NCBI GenBank assembly: GCA_033239005.1
Contig: BSQZ01000014.1
Span: 1,578,501-1,642,500, forward strand
Length of the DNA stretch: 64,000 nucleotides
Origin: Lamellibrachia satsuma
Taxonomy: Eukaryota > Annelida > Polychaeta > Sabellida > Siboglinidae
Direction of reading: 5' to 3'
The notes under the pieces were generated by a model. That model had not been told where the DNA came from and made no database searches. It saw nothing but the letters and a program-made list of their open reading frames with translations. Position 1 is the first letter of the stretch; each line of letters starts with the position of its first letter. Positions 24,601-61,712 of this stretch are shown piece by piece. The translations under genes and the position numbers were made by a program.

Positions 24601-24677
24601 CTGACCGGGCCAAAGGTGGTCAGTACAAAGACAACGGCCAGTGCGACCCAACTGTAGCTCCATGACTGCAGTGCCAT
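3517..24677 (-). CDS. SNX13: Sorting nexin 13 orthologue, 19 coding exons, 3' end outside window
   Basis: SNX13 is an endosome/ER-associated sorting nexin that combines an N-terminal membrane anchor, a PXA domain, an RGS domain, a phosphoinositide-binding PX domain and a C-terminal Nexin_C domain. I assembled 19 exons with GT-AG borders; they total 2001 nt (667 codons) and every junction phase fits. Approximate residues: hydrophobic anchor 10-45, PXA 95-285, linker with a helical stretch 300-365, RGS 370-530, serine-rich linker 535-580, PX 585-667 and continuing. Recognised blocks include LTTFGP, MTGSSTID, LLPPEDF, LISDPDYINQ, FFYLTVEGYRV, LAELDLLKD and YRRYSDFH, in the order known for vertebrate SNX13. 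RGS order and the exact PXA-RGS spacing exclude SNX14, SNX19 and SNX25. The Nexin_C exons must lie left of base 1. Orthology is by remembered family sequence, not a search. Confidence 0.93.
3687..6010. repeat. 43-bp minisatellite, about 54 copies, derived from LINE 3' UTR
   Basis: Unit contains GGACAAGGAAGCCATCCAAA and CAAGCTCCAGAGGGCTA. Copies differ mainly at CCATCC/TCACCC and CTAGTGG/CTAATGG/TTAATGG, forming a mosaic of subtypes. Unexpanded LINE copies elsewhere carry about one unit at the same place. Confidence 0.95.
3687..6530 (-). mobile_element. Same LINE family, 3' part only, with 3' UTR expanded into a 43-bp array
   Basis: From 6530 down to 6010 the minus strand encodes broken LINE C-terminal sequence (LIVPLYKTIVIPHLEYCIQA, RPYRKKDIDKLERIQRR), with an internal deletion removing the segment that normally follows. 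The 3' UTR then begins (cleavage of CTCGATAAGCCAATAGCTTC) and instead of about 60 bases is stretched over 2.3 kb. Confidence 0.82.
6935..7690 (-). mobile_element. Second expanded LINE 3' end
   Basis: Begins AACAAGATTGCCAACCCAAA (LINE 3' terminus on the minus strand), runs through about 15 copies of the 43-bp unit (6950-7575), and ends in TTGGCTTATCGAGAGTCCAA plus about 90 bases of diverged LINE sequence. Copies here are the GCTAGTGG subtype, often CAAGGTCCAGAGG. Confidence 0.85.
7691..8006. other. Intron sequence without recognised features
   Basis: AT-rich intron between a LINE relic and SNX13 exon 18. I see no exon, RNA gene or repeat. Confidence 0.5.
8007..8149 (-). CDS. SNX13: SNX13 coding exon 18: PX domain core
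   Basis: Reads TCHEHGKVYAVYLITVKKLY and DTWDVYRRYSDFHDLHATIQ. The RRYSDF motif supplies the arginine/tyrosine that binds phosphatidylinositol-3-phosphate in PX domains. Acceptor TTTTCAG, donor GTCAGT. Confidence 0.95.
8157..8240. repeat. 27-bp array, 3 copies, beside exon 18 acceptor
   Basis: Unit contains ATATCAGGTCACTGGATGAA. It starts within 10 bases of the exon 18 3' splice site. Confidence 0.8.
8515..9600. repeat. 19-bp minisatellite, about 57 units
   Basis: Unit TGTGGAGGAGAACATTGCA, with frequent 13-bp short units (TGTGGAGAACATT). Because neither strand of the unit carries a stop, long open frames exist in several frames (up to 359 codons on minus), but they are cysteine/histidine repeats created by the array, not genes. 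Confidence 0.95.
9664..9763 (-). CDS. SNX13: SNX13 coding exon 17: serine-rich linker into PX domain
   Basis: Reads SADDLLSSGESTSSNEPSVK then CTNYTLSAHISTT, matching the DDLS-rich linker and first PX strand. Acceptor TTCACAG, donor GTACAG, ends in phase 1. Confidence 0.92.
9785..10447. repeat. 31-bp minisatellite, about 21 copies
   Basis: Unit contains GATTACCATGGACAGGGGCA followed by AGAGTAAACAT. It starts about 20 bases from the exon 17 acceptor. Confidence 0.93.
10709..10812. repeat. 29-bp array, about 3.5 copies
   Basis: Unit contains TTCTAGTACTGGTACTACTG and TTAAACATG. It ends about 15 bases from the exon 16 donor. Confidence 0.85.
10831..10865 (-). CDS. SNX13: SNX13 coding exon 16: 35-nt microexon
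   Basis: Reads (D)SDSSKSSGHRG, a serine-rich linker. Acceptor TTGCTAG, donor GTGAGT. It was found because exons 15 and 17 are phase-incompatible without it; with it the frame is open. It sits between a 29-bp array on the left and a 19-bp array on the right. Confidence 0.8.
10925..11526. repeat. 19-bp array, about 32 copies
   Basis: Unit CTATCTCTCACCATCCCAC with CATCTCAC and CACCTCAT subtypes; the last 100 bases are pure CACCTCAT. On the minus strand the unit is purine-rich. Confidence 0.94.
11829..11964 (-). CDS. SNX13: SNX13 coding exon 15: end of RGS domain
   Basis: Reads VWDILQDDPKYFPTFRKSQL then YIKLLAELDLLKD, the last RGS helices, and an acidic tail. Acceptor CATAG, donor GTAACA, ends in phase 1. 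Joining directly to exon 17 would give a stop, so exon 16 is required. Confidence 0.93.
12215..12319 (-). CDS. SNX13: SNX13 coding exon 14: RGS domain
   Basis: Thirty-five codons, VSPRLCIDSHIVKVLKDRIY to PTETVFDEVQAR. The first of two possible acceptors (TACAG) is chosen because it restores the family's SEK-x-SPR sequence across the junction. Donor GTAAGC. Confidence 0.93.
12451..13320. repeat. 28-bp minisatellite, about 31 copies
   Basis: Unit contains GTGTCTGAGGACAGAGACCT. GTGTC/GCGTC subtypes cluster. It is stop-free on the minus strand for 345 codons, which is an array effect; SNX13 exons 14 and 13 flank it in another arrangement. Confidence 0.95.
13630..13770 (-). CDS. SNX13: SNX13 coding exon 13: RGS domain
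   Basis: Forty-seven codons from GYRVSTEQQM to AAISIYNQYLSEK. The QYLSEK block is the RGS turn found in SNX13. Acceptor CTCCAG, donor GTAAAT. An unspliced reading would continue for 36 codons into the intron. Confidence 0.93.
13985..14930 (+). mobile_element. tRNA-derived SINE whose head is expanded between A and B boxes
   Basis: Begins with GTGGCATGGCAGTTAGTACT (A-box-like) and ends its head with GGTTCGAGTCC (a perfect B box, 14737-14748 region). The 38-bp segment between the boxes is repeated about 19 times. A body follows with CACTTCCACCTGGAATCTAT, shared with a SINE-like segment at 25660-25960. Confidence 0.7.
14018..14735. repeat. 38-bp minisatellite, about 19 copies, inside a SINE head
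   Basis: Unit contains CAGTTAGTACTGGACTGTCA and GGCGAGAAGTCC. Subtypes CCAGGG/CCGGGG and GGCG/GCCG alternate. Only the last copy is followed by a B box. Confidence 0.93.
15073..15128 (-). CDS. SNX13: SNX13 coding exon 12: RGS domain, 56-nt exon
   Basis: Short exon reading FMTSIGAQGHLFFYLTVE, the second RGS helix ending in the conserved VEG/Y junction. Acceptor TTTTCAG, donor GTAAGC. Confidence 0.93.
15513..15612 (-). CDS. SNX13: SNX13 coding exon 11: start of RGS domain
   Basis: Thirty-three codons including LYNLPFDVVLHNNVALSYFL, the first RGS helix. Acceptor TTTTCAG, donor GTACGT, ends in phase 1 and joins exon 12 as YFLEFM. Confidence 0.92.
15640..15730. repeat. Degenerate CAAT/ATCA tetranucleotide run
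   Basis: Irregular CAATCAATCA-type sequence directly upstream (minus sense) of the exon 11 acceptor region. Confidence 0.7.
15964..16073 (-). CDS. SNX13: SNX13 coding exon 10: helical linker before RGS
   Basis: Reads VAVKRQLSSLLYVKGVCEKR then IQQLHDGLDD; the SLL-x-VK-x-VC-x-x-RI-x-x-L motif is specific to SNX13. Acceptor CTGCAG, donor GTAGGT. Confidence 0.92.
16456..16597 (-). CDS. SNX13: SNX13 coding exon 9: PXA-RGS linker
   Basis: Contains TDSVTELEAVKEKVDLDIAR and QRSKDSGGED, a helical linker that aligns with the ELEAVRDKAA region of vertebrate SNX13. Acceptor ATGCAG, donor GTATGG, ends in phase 1. Confidence 0.9.
16817..17013. mobile_element. Fold-back MITE-like element
   Basis: The ends AATAGCCCAAATTCATTTTG and CCAAAATGGACTTGGGCTAT pair, and the similarity continues inward nearly to the centre (GGTCTGCCTA ... 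TAGGCAGACC), so the whole 197-bp unit folds into one imperfect hairpin with a loop near 16917-16929. It lies in SNX13 intron 8. No transposase is present. Target duplication is unclear. Confidence 0.75.
17236..17319 (-). CDS. SNX13: SNX13 coding exon 8: end of PXA domain
   Basis: Twenty-eight codons, EVLVNGVFLPTFNLISDPDY then INQAICTL. RE-h-L-x-x-G-V-h-LP...SDPDYINQ is the most conserved end of PXA. Acceptor CTGCAG, donor GTAAGT. Confidence 0.95.
17942..18030 (-). CDS. SNX13: SNX13 coding exon 7: PXA domain LLPPEDF block
   Basis: Reads YLQDLSEALLFLLLPPEDFH then NKPFRYIVR. The leucine-rich LLPPEDF/NK-R-Y motif is the PXA signature. Acceptor CTTTCAG, donor GTATGT, phase 0 end. Confidence 0.95.
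18370..18477 (-). CDS. SNX13: SNX13 coding exon 6: PXA domain
   Basis: Reads PPPDLEAIFFDLEMEMEKNL followed by CRDAICLSDDSER; the E-x-E-x-E-K-x-x-CRD motif is characteristic of PXA in the SNX13 group. Acceptor TTTTAG, donor GTGAGT. Confidence 0.93.
18885..18960. repeat. 14-bp array, about 5 copies
   Basis: Unit GTAATGTACACCCT / GTAATGTACACCGT. Confidence 0.85.
19314..19429 (-). CDS. SNX13: SNX13 coding exon 5: PXA domain
   Basis: Reads AKDVDLVPYLTTHLVDDFAS and HIKLYRRALERV, the second PXA helix block. Acceptor is a run of T then GCAG, donor GTAGTA. Its first base completes the arginine codon left open by exon 4, which selects the first of two neighbouring AGs. Confidence 0.93.
19490..21396. 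repeat. 25-bp satellite with higher-order structure, about 1.9 kb
   Basis: Monomer contains CACTGATGTACAACTCACAA. Monomer types (TGTACAACTCAC, TGTATGACTCAC, TGACGTATGACT, TGTATGACAATCAC) recur in fixed order, giving a higher-order unit of roughly 90-140 bp about 14 times. The left end (19500-19750) is more diverged. It fills most of SNX13 intron 4. Confidence 0.94.
21723..21844 (-). CDS. SNX13: SNX13 coding exon 4: start of PXA domain
   Basis: Reads VLDYTYRDYIHSWYRRISDD and ends LSER, the classic opening of a PXA domain (Y-x-RDY-x-x-x-WY). Acceptor CTGAAG, donor GTGAGT, ends in phase 2. The polypyrimidine tract of the acceptor is part of a roughly 33-bp array (21846-22130). Confidence 0.93.
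21846..22130. repeat. About 33-bp array forming the exon 4 acceptor tract
   Basis: Unit contains GACAAGGAATGGAAGGTGAA and GGTCAGGTCAA. On the minus strand it is pyrimidine-rich and runs into the exon 4 AG. Confidence 0.85.
22380..22735. repeat. 75-bp array made of SNX13 exon 3 end, 5' splice site and intron start, 5 copies
   Basis: Minus-strand unit contains AGTACAATTGATGAAGTCTT, ACAAGAG|GT and GTTATGATGATGAATAAGG-like intron sequence. Donors in order of transcription are GTATTG, GTATTG, GTATTG, GTGATG and GTAATG. The period is 25 codons and the frame stays open through all copies. Confidence 0.95.
22701..22790 (-). CDS. SNX13: SNX13 coding exon 3, with 3' end copied in tandem downstream
   Basis: Thirty codons, phase 0 at both ends, containing MKADKRMTGSSTID and ending IDEVLQE, which matches the block just before the PXA domain. 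The acceptor is CTTGCAG and the donor GAG|GTATTG. The last nine codons and the donor are repeated four more times in the following intron (22380-22700) with a 75-bp period and no stop codon, so the true 3' boundary is uncertain. Any of the five donors would keep the frame. Confidence 0.87.
23056..23155 (-). CDS. SNX13: SNX13 coding exon 2: end of anchor and basic linker
   Basis: Acceptor TTCCAG, donor GTAAGA. In the frame set by exon 1 it reads ALMVLYQHGRTKGKTWRKGS and then a proline-rich end. A second open frame across this exon would end out of phase with exon 3 and create a stop, which fixes the frame. The region is poorly conserved in the family. Confidence 0.82.
23540..24330 (-). mobile_element. 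L2/CR1-type LINE, C-terminal fragment
   Basis: Minus-strand pieces read KTIATALVSSRLDYCNSLYH, RVVTRSPRF, LKWLHWLPVRNRI, SVKTNVGTRAFSVASPTLWN and FRRKLKTHL: the thumb and C-terminal tail of this LINE group. Several frame changes. It lies in SNX13 intron 1. Confidence 0.8.
24559..24677 (-). CDS. SNX13: SNX13 coding exon 1: start codon and membrane anchor
   Basis: The ATG (24677-24675) follows a good acceptor (pyrimidine-rich tract then TTTCCAG) at once, so a non-coding first exon must exist upstream. An in-frame TAA lies just before it. The 39 codons begin MALQSWSYSW and continue into a hydrophobic segment containing LTTFGP, as in the N-terminal membrane hairpin of SNX13. Donor GTGAGT; ends in phase 2. 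Confidence 0.9.
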
Positions 24678-25019
24678 CTGGAAACAGAAACTTTAAATAA
24701 ATTTGTTGATGAAACTGTGACAAGTATATTTCTTTCTCATAACCATGGTATTTGGCCATGTGAAATCTCACCAGACAACGTAATTCGGCAGCGGTTTCCG
24801 GGACTGCCAGAATTTCTATGTGGGAATGGAAAAGCAATCTTTTATTAAGTATAAGTCATTATGTAGTCATAACTCAATTAAGTTAGTGGTTATTGTAACA
24901 TTTTTAATGCAATTTTTCAAGTCTCAATAGGTTGACTCCAAAAATCTGATTCTTGGGCTAACCATACAGGAGTTTTGTGCACATACACTGGTTTTAGTAT
25001 AACTAGCAAATGGACCTGA

Positions 25020-25444
25020 AGATTTAACAAGATTGCCATCCAAAACTACATATTCCAGTCTTCCAGACGACAAGTGGACAAGGAAGCCATTGGATTATCG
25101 AGAGTCCAGCAACCTTATCATCTATGTATAGCCCGCCCTTATTAGATATTTGTCAATTCTGTTTTTAAACATATTCATACTACTAGCATTAACACAATCA
25201 TTTGACAGTTTGTTCAATTCATTTATTACCCTATGTGAGAATGAGCATTTTATCATGTCCAACCTACACTGTTCTTTAACTAATGCTGCTTTGTGTCTTC
25301 TGGTTCTACTGCCTTCTTTACGTTTGAAGGACATATTCCTATCAATATCATCATAACCATTACATATTTTAAACACTTCTATTTGGTATTTTGTGTCAAC
25401 TGCAAATTTTAGTACTTTGCTGGATATGTCATCTTCCAAATCAG

Positions 25445-25492
<48 letters not shown>

Positions 25493-25640
25493 CAAATAGT
25501 ATAGGGCCTAATACTGATCCCTGTGGCAACCCATCTTCTATTATTATCTGTCTTCTGTGTGTAAGCCAATTTTCTATTCCATTGATTACATCATTTCCTA
25601 TACCATGGGCTTTTTTAGTTTAAGTAACAATCTTTGATGT
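25020..25640 (-). mobile_element. CR1/Rex-like LINE 3' fragment with internal deletion and (TA)n
   Basis: Minus strand encodes PQGSVLGPILF, an expanded (TA)n, DLEDDISSKVLKFAVDTK, then jumps to QIEVFKICNGYDDIDRNM and the normal C-terminus RAGYT. The jump removes most of the thumb. The 3' UTR (25020-25110) is unexpanded. The catalytic FADD reads FAVD here. Confidence 0.85.
25448..25492. repeat. (TA)n microsatellite inside LINE reverse-transcriptase codons
   Basis: About 22 TA units replace the short TATATAT that encodes IYIN in intact copies. Confidence 0.95.
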
Positions 25641-25659
25641 GGCCCTTAATTATGACCTT

Positions 25660-25960
25660 ACGTGTAGGAGTAGTTTATTTTCAGAGTTTTCCTTCTCTTG
25701 TGTTAGTGAGACCACGACAGGTTTTTTCCTTTTCCCTACATGGAATCTTTTACTTCCCGTGGGCCTGGAATAGACACCAGGTTAGGTAGAAGGGACCAAC
25801 GGCTTTTAGTTTTGGCCTTCGGCTTCGGTTACTACTAGTGTAGTGTCTCTTCCGAAAGACACCGCCCGCCGTAAAGTGGGGTGAACGAAACTGCACAGGC
25901 TTTGAAACGGCAGCAGTTGGAATCACGGGCGAAATTAGTCAACATGGCCCCGTGTACGTC
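25660..25960 (-). mobile_element. SINE-like body fragment
   Basis: Shares with 26840-27055 the segment GTGTCTCTTCCGAAAGACAC-like, then GAACGAAACTGC and a CAGCAG stretch, and shares the CTATTCCAG-containing body with 14790-14930. Orientation by comparison with the latter. Confidence 0.4.
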
Positions 25961-26219
25961 ACGCTAATGTCTACATTAGGTACATATAATGTTTACATGA
26001 CACGTGAAGAGTTCTGCCCGGCAAATCCCATCCACAAATCAAACGACACTGACACTGACTGTCACTCTCAGTGACAGTGTCCTTATGTTATGGTTGTCTT
26101 TGACAGCTAAATCACCTTAATACAACGCGACTGTACACTGTCGCTGATGGTTGAACTCATTTATTCCATTCCGTTGTACAAAGCTTCGTTACTATACATC
26201 ACTTAAATAAAAATTGCAG

Positions 26220-26560
26220 TATTTTACGCAATTATCCATTTGTCAACAACCTTAGTCGCCATCATGCATCAAATGCATCCAATATCGCCATCATGCATCA
26301 AATGCATCCAATAAGCGAAACTGTAACAAAACGCGGCAGACGACGACCAATGGTCTGCAAGACACCAGTTGATTGGTCAATTCGGTTAACGCCTTTCACT
26401 ACGCGGGTTAATCACATGTGCTTGTGTTTTCTTTCGTGCCTGAGTTTGTAAGAACAGTCAGTAGCCCTGTTGTTCCTGCAACGTGACGTCCGCGGCAGAG
26501 GTGTGAATTGTCGACAGCAACAGCAGGTACTTACTCGTTTAATGACTATTAATTGCAGTA
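26220..26560. promoter_or_regulatory. Candidate divergent promoter / 5' UTR exon region
   Basis: The most promoter-like part of the intergenic region. It has CCAAT boxes at 26279-26283, 26308-26312 and 26347-26351 on plus and an inverted one (ATTGG) at 26372-26376, a 27-bp direct duplication carrying ATGCAT motifs (26257-26283 and 26286-26312), and raised GC. Strong splice donors face both ways at 26526-26535: plus CAG|GTACTT and minus CGA|GTAAGT. These would suit non-coding first exons for RAPGEF4 and SNX13. No TATA box is convincing. Inference only. Confidence 0.35.
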
Positions 26561-26839
26561 AGCGACTAACCCTGATTGCTTGTTTAGTCAAACTTCAAAG
26601 CAAAGAACACGAGCAGCATGCCATGTGCCATGGCCATGGCATCGTTTGCCCGTCACTGACTGACACTAGTCACTACTGAACTGAGTGAACGTGTTACGTG
26701 ATCGTGTTATGAGTGAAACTCAGTGGCGTGTTTATTATTCTTCACATTAGAGCTAATCCTTCAAATTTGAAGGTTGTATGCTCGCAACCTAGGGTGCATT
26801 TGCGCTAATGCCATTATGGTGTTTTTTTTTAGAGAAAGT

Positions 26840-27058
26840 GAGTTAACGACAGTGTTTTCCTTTTTCGCTGTGTTGGGCATTTACCGTCGCCGTTTTAGTG
26901 TCTCTTCTGAAAGTTCGAAAGACACAGGTTGTATGGGATGAACAAAACTGCCCAAGCAAGTTCCTAAACAGCAGCAGGTAGCCTTGACCCCCGGCCCGGC
27001 CCCCTCAATCACCAGTCTGCCGTTCTTCGATCAGCTGAGCTACCACATATGCACCACA
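26840..27058 (-). mobile_element. tRNA-derived SINE-like element
   Basis: On the minus strand GTGGTAGCTCAGCTGATCGA resembles an A box and a GGTCAAGGC stretch could be a degenerate B box; the body matches 25800-25930. Too degenerate to be a tRNA gene. Confidence 0.45.
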
Positions 27059-27059
27059 G

Positions 27060-28940
27060 TTGGGGGGACATGCACTTCCAGGTCCTCTTTGGCTTTGGGG
27101 TATGAATTTTTCTGTGAATAAGCTGTAGTATCACTAAATGGCTGCATGGCAAACTAATGGGTGACTAAGCTCACACCCCCCTTGCCCCATCCCTTTGGCC
27201 CCCCAAATTTTAACATTTCATTTTTAATTTGACATGGGTAATTTTGACATTTCACCCATCCACATACATGACGTACGCTGGTAAGCAACGATAAGGCAAC
27301 ACACTCCTGTGGCCTGTAAGAAATGTGACTCTAACCCTGTATAAAACAATTATAGTTAGGCCTCGTTTAACACAGAAATAAGTAACTTAAGTCCATATTG
27401 TAGAAAGACACGAACAAGCAGGGAAGAATATAAAGAACTGAGCTGATTCCAGAACTGAAAAGACCATTGAATGTTCACATAGTTTGGATAATGTGTTCAA
27501 AGATGGGGTCACAGTTTTGTAGCTCCTGTCTGTTGCAAATACTTGACTTAACGTCTTAGCATTGACTTTATCTGAACATATATATAGATTTTTTAATCTA
27601 GCAACAGTTTTTCCTTGGAAATAATAAATTCCCAATTACTAAATATCACACGAACAAAAGCCATGGGAGCACCTTCTTACAGACTTGCAGCCAGTGAGAA
27701 AAATGCCCTATATGATCAAAATGCCTCGAGATCAAAATGTCCCGTGATTGAACGGAGGCACACGCTGCTGATTGGTAGACAGTCCACAGTGTGGCGCCAG
27801 TGTATTAGCCTTTCATAAGTTTCCTGTGTGTAGTGTGCCTCTAGGGAATTATTCGGGAACCAAATTATCAAGCACCATACATAAGATAAATTTGCTGAAA
27901 ATGGAGTCCCAAATTTGTCTGTAGACTCCAAACTATGAGCAGACTAGGAGACTAGTGGACTCCCGCCAATTTCCCATGAAAATCAATGCAAATAATGATC
28001 TATCCCAGGCGATCAATTTCACTTCTCTGTAAATCTGTATTTCATATATTGTATGCCATGGTTGTTTTTTAACATGATCATCAACAGTACAAATACCAAT
28101 CTGTACCCAGCAAACAATTTCCTTTCCCTATAATTCATGTGCCATATGCATGGGAAGGCGTGTAACCATATTATTTTATTGAGAAAGCTGCCTGGCCATT
28201 ATTTTTTAACCACTAAATAAACCGTAACAATAAATCCAAGTTAGTATTATATTATATTCATATCCCATCCAACACTCCATAATTTATCATTGTTACATTG
28301 TTAAAATATTTATATCTTATCATTGAATGTGCCATGTGTCATTTTATTGCACAAACATGAAGATTATTTCCCTTGATGTTTACATAAAGTTGCTCTAACA
28401 CGCTGTCTAATTAATTACACAGTTACCGCGATTAATGACCTCAAACTTTATTAATGCACATCCCATTATCTATATTGGTTGGTTACGCTGCTAATTCATC
28501 TAGCTTGTTTTATATCTTACTGTGGATTAGATACTTGAGTTGCCAGTCCAGGAGTAACTGGTGCACTGCTGTTCATGCCACTACAGCTACTTTCAAACTG
28601 CTTTGACTAAGTTTCTAGCTACTGCTTCTGCTGTGGTTTCCACGATATCATGTTTTGCTCTTATTGAAATTATCACAAATAATTAATGAGCAGTGTATCT
28701 ACATTTCAGTAATGATAAACAAAATTTTACACAAAAACCTTTAAGAAAAATGTACTGTAAATGAAATTACCATATTATTAACCTATTATTATTAACATAA
28801 CTATACATTAACACATTAACATTAATAATGCATTAATAATAATATAGCATGAACATGTTAATAACATGTTGTTATTAATAACATTGTTATTATTAACATA
28901 TGATTGTTATTAACATATGTGATATATTTTTCACATAGCA
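27060..28940. other. Intergenic sequence without recognised features
   Basis: AT-rich, no convincing exon or repeat; 28760-28930 has TTAATAA-type cryptically simple sequence. Short open frames here show no family resemblance. Confidence 0.5.
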
Positions 28941-28944
28941 TAGT

Positions 28945-29375
28945 AGTAGCATAGCAGTTAGAATGTTGGGCCCTCAATCGAGAGAACTCGGGTTCAAATC
29001 CTCTTGTCGCCGTTTCGAAGCTTTGTAAATTTTGTTCATCCCACATTGCCACAGTTCACTCAGCTGTGTGAATGAGTACCTGGCTACAGACAGTTCACTC
29101 AGCTGTGTGAATGAGTACCTGGCTACAGACAGTTCACTCAGCTGTGTGAATGAGTACCTGGCTACAGACAGTTCACTCAGCTGTGTGAATGAGTACCTGG
29201 CTACAGACAGAGGTGGATATGTCAAAGAAAAAGAATAGTCTTTTCGCAGTAATTACAGCGTGGTTGAGATGGCGTTGGAATGAACAGGTCTGCCAGGGGG
29301 TGAAGTGTAAAGCACTTTGAACGTTCTCAAGGACTGGATACCACACTATATAGGAATGTACCTTTTTATTGGTAG
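28945..29375 (+). mobile_element. tRNA-derived SINE with internal 39-bp expansion
   Basis: Head TAGCATAGCAGTTAGAATG (A-box-like) and GGTTCAAATCC (B box); body CATCCCACATTGCCA; then four identical 39-bp units (29053-29211); tail GGAATGAACAGGTCTGCCAG to ACTATATAGGAATGTACC. This is the most complete SINE of the window. Confidence 0.75.
29053..29211. repeat. 39-bp array, 4 copies, inside a SINE
   Basis: Unit contains CAGTTCACTCAGCTGTGTGA and ATGAGTACCTGGCTACAGA; copies are essentially identical. Confidence 0.95.
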
Positions 29376-29414
29376 TGACAATTTATTATTGTTATCATTA
29401 TTATTTATAATGTT

Positions 29415-29748
29415 ACTACCACCACTGGCAGTCCACCACTACCATCACCAGTCCACCACCACCACCACCACCACCACCACCACCACCACCACCACCAGTC
29501 CACCACAACCGCCACCACTGCCATCGCCGCTGCCACGACCACCAGTCCACCACCACCAAAAGTCCACCACCACCACCACCAGTCCACCACCACCAAAAGT
29601 CCACCACCACCAGTCCACCACCACCAACAGTCCACCACCACCACCAACAGTCCACCACCAATCCACCACCACCACCACCAGTCCACCACCACCACCGGTC
29701 CACCACCACTACCACCACCACCACCACCACCACCAGTCCACTACCTGA
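29415..29748. repeat. (ACC)n-rich array with AGTCC interruptions
   Basis: ACC trinucleotide runs punctuated by AGTCCACC; longest pure run about 29456-29495. It lies 290 bases upstream of the RAPGEF4 start codon. Bases 29750-30037 hold no recognisable promoter motif. Confidence 0.95.
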
Positions 29749-30037
29749 GAATTAAGATTTAGATCAAGTGTGCTGTGTGTTATTGCCCAGGAAATTAGAC
29801 ATCAAGTGTTACTGATGTAAGATATTTCAGAATTCTCTAACTCCCCCGTTTCCTGACTGCTCTGTGGCCTTACTGAGACAGCAGTGATTGTGTAAATGGC
29901 TGTGATTGCAGATTACAGGAGCTGACCATGGACTATGGAGTGGACCAGGTTGTGCATAGTTAATGTCACATTAACACTGACCATCACACACACACTCACT
30001 ACAGCCACACTGACCGCTGGCTCGCTTACTTGCATGG

Positions 30038-61705
<31,668 letters not shown>

Positions 61706-61712
61706 GTATGAT

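Noticed and set aside
3517..24677. SNX14, SNX19 or SNX25 as the identity of the minus-strand gene
   Set aside because: The PXA-to-RGS linker (SLLYVKGVCEKRIQQL) and the RGS block (FFYLTVEGYRV) fit SNX13 specifically, and the N-terminal anchor matches as well.
26470..26679. A small protein gene of about 69 codons near the candidate promoter
   Set aside because: No family resemblance, and a strong splice donor and promoter-like motifs sit inside it.
28948..29012. A functional tRNA gene
   Set aside because: A and B boxes are present but the arms do not pair as a cloverleaf and a SINE body and tail follow.
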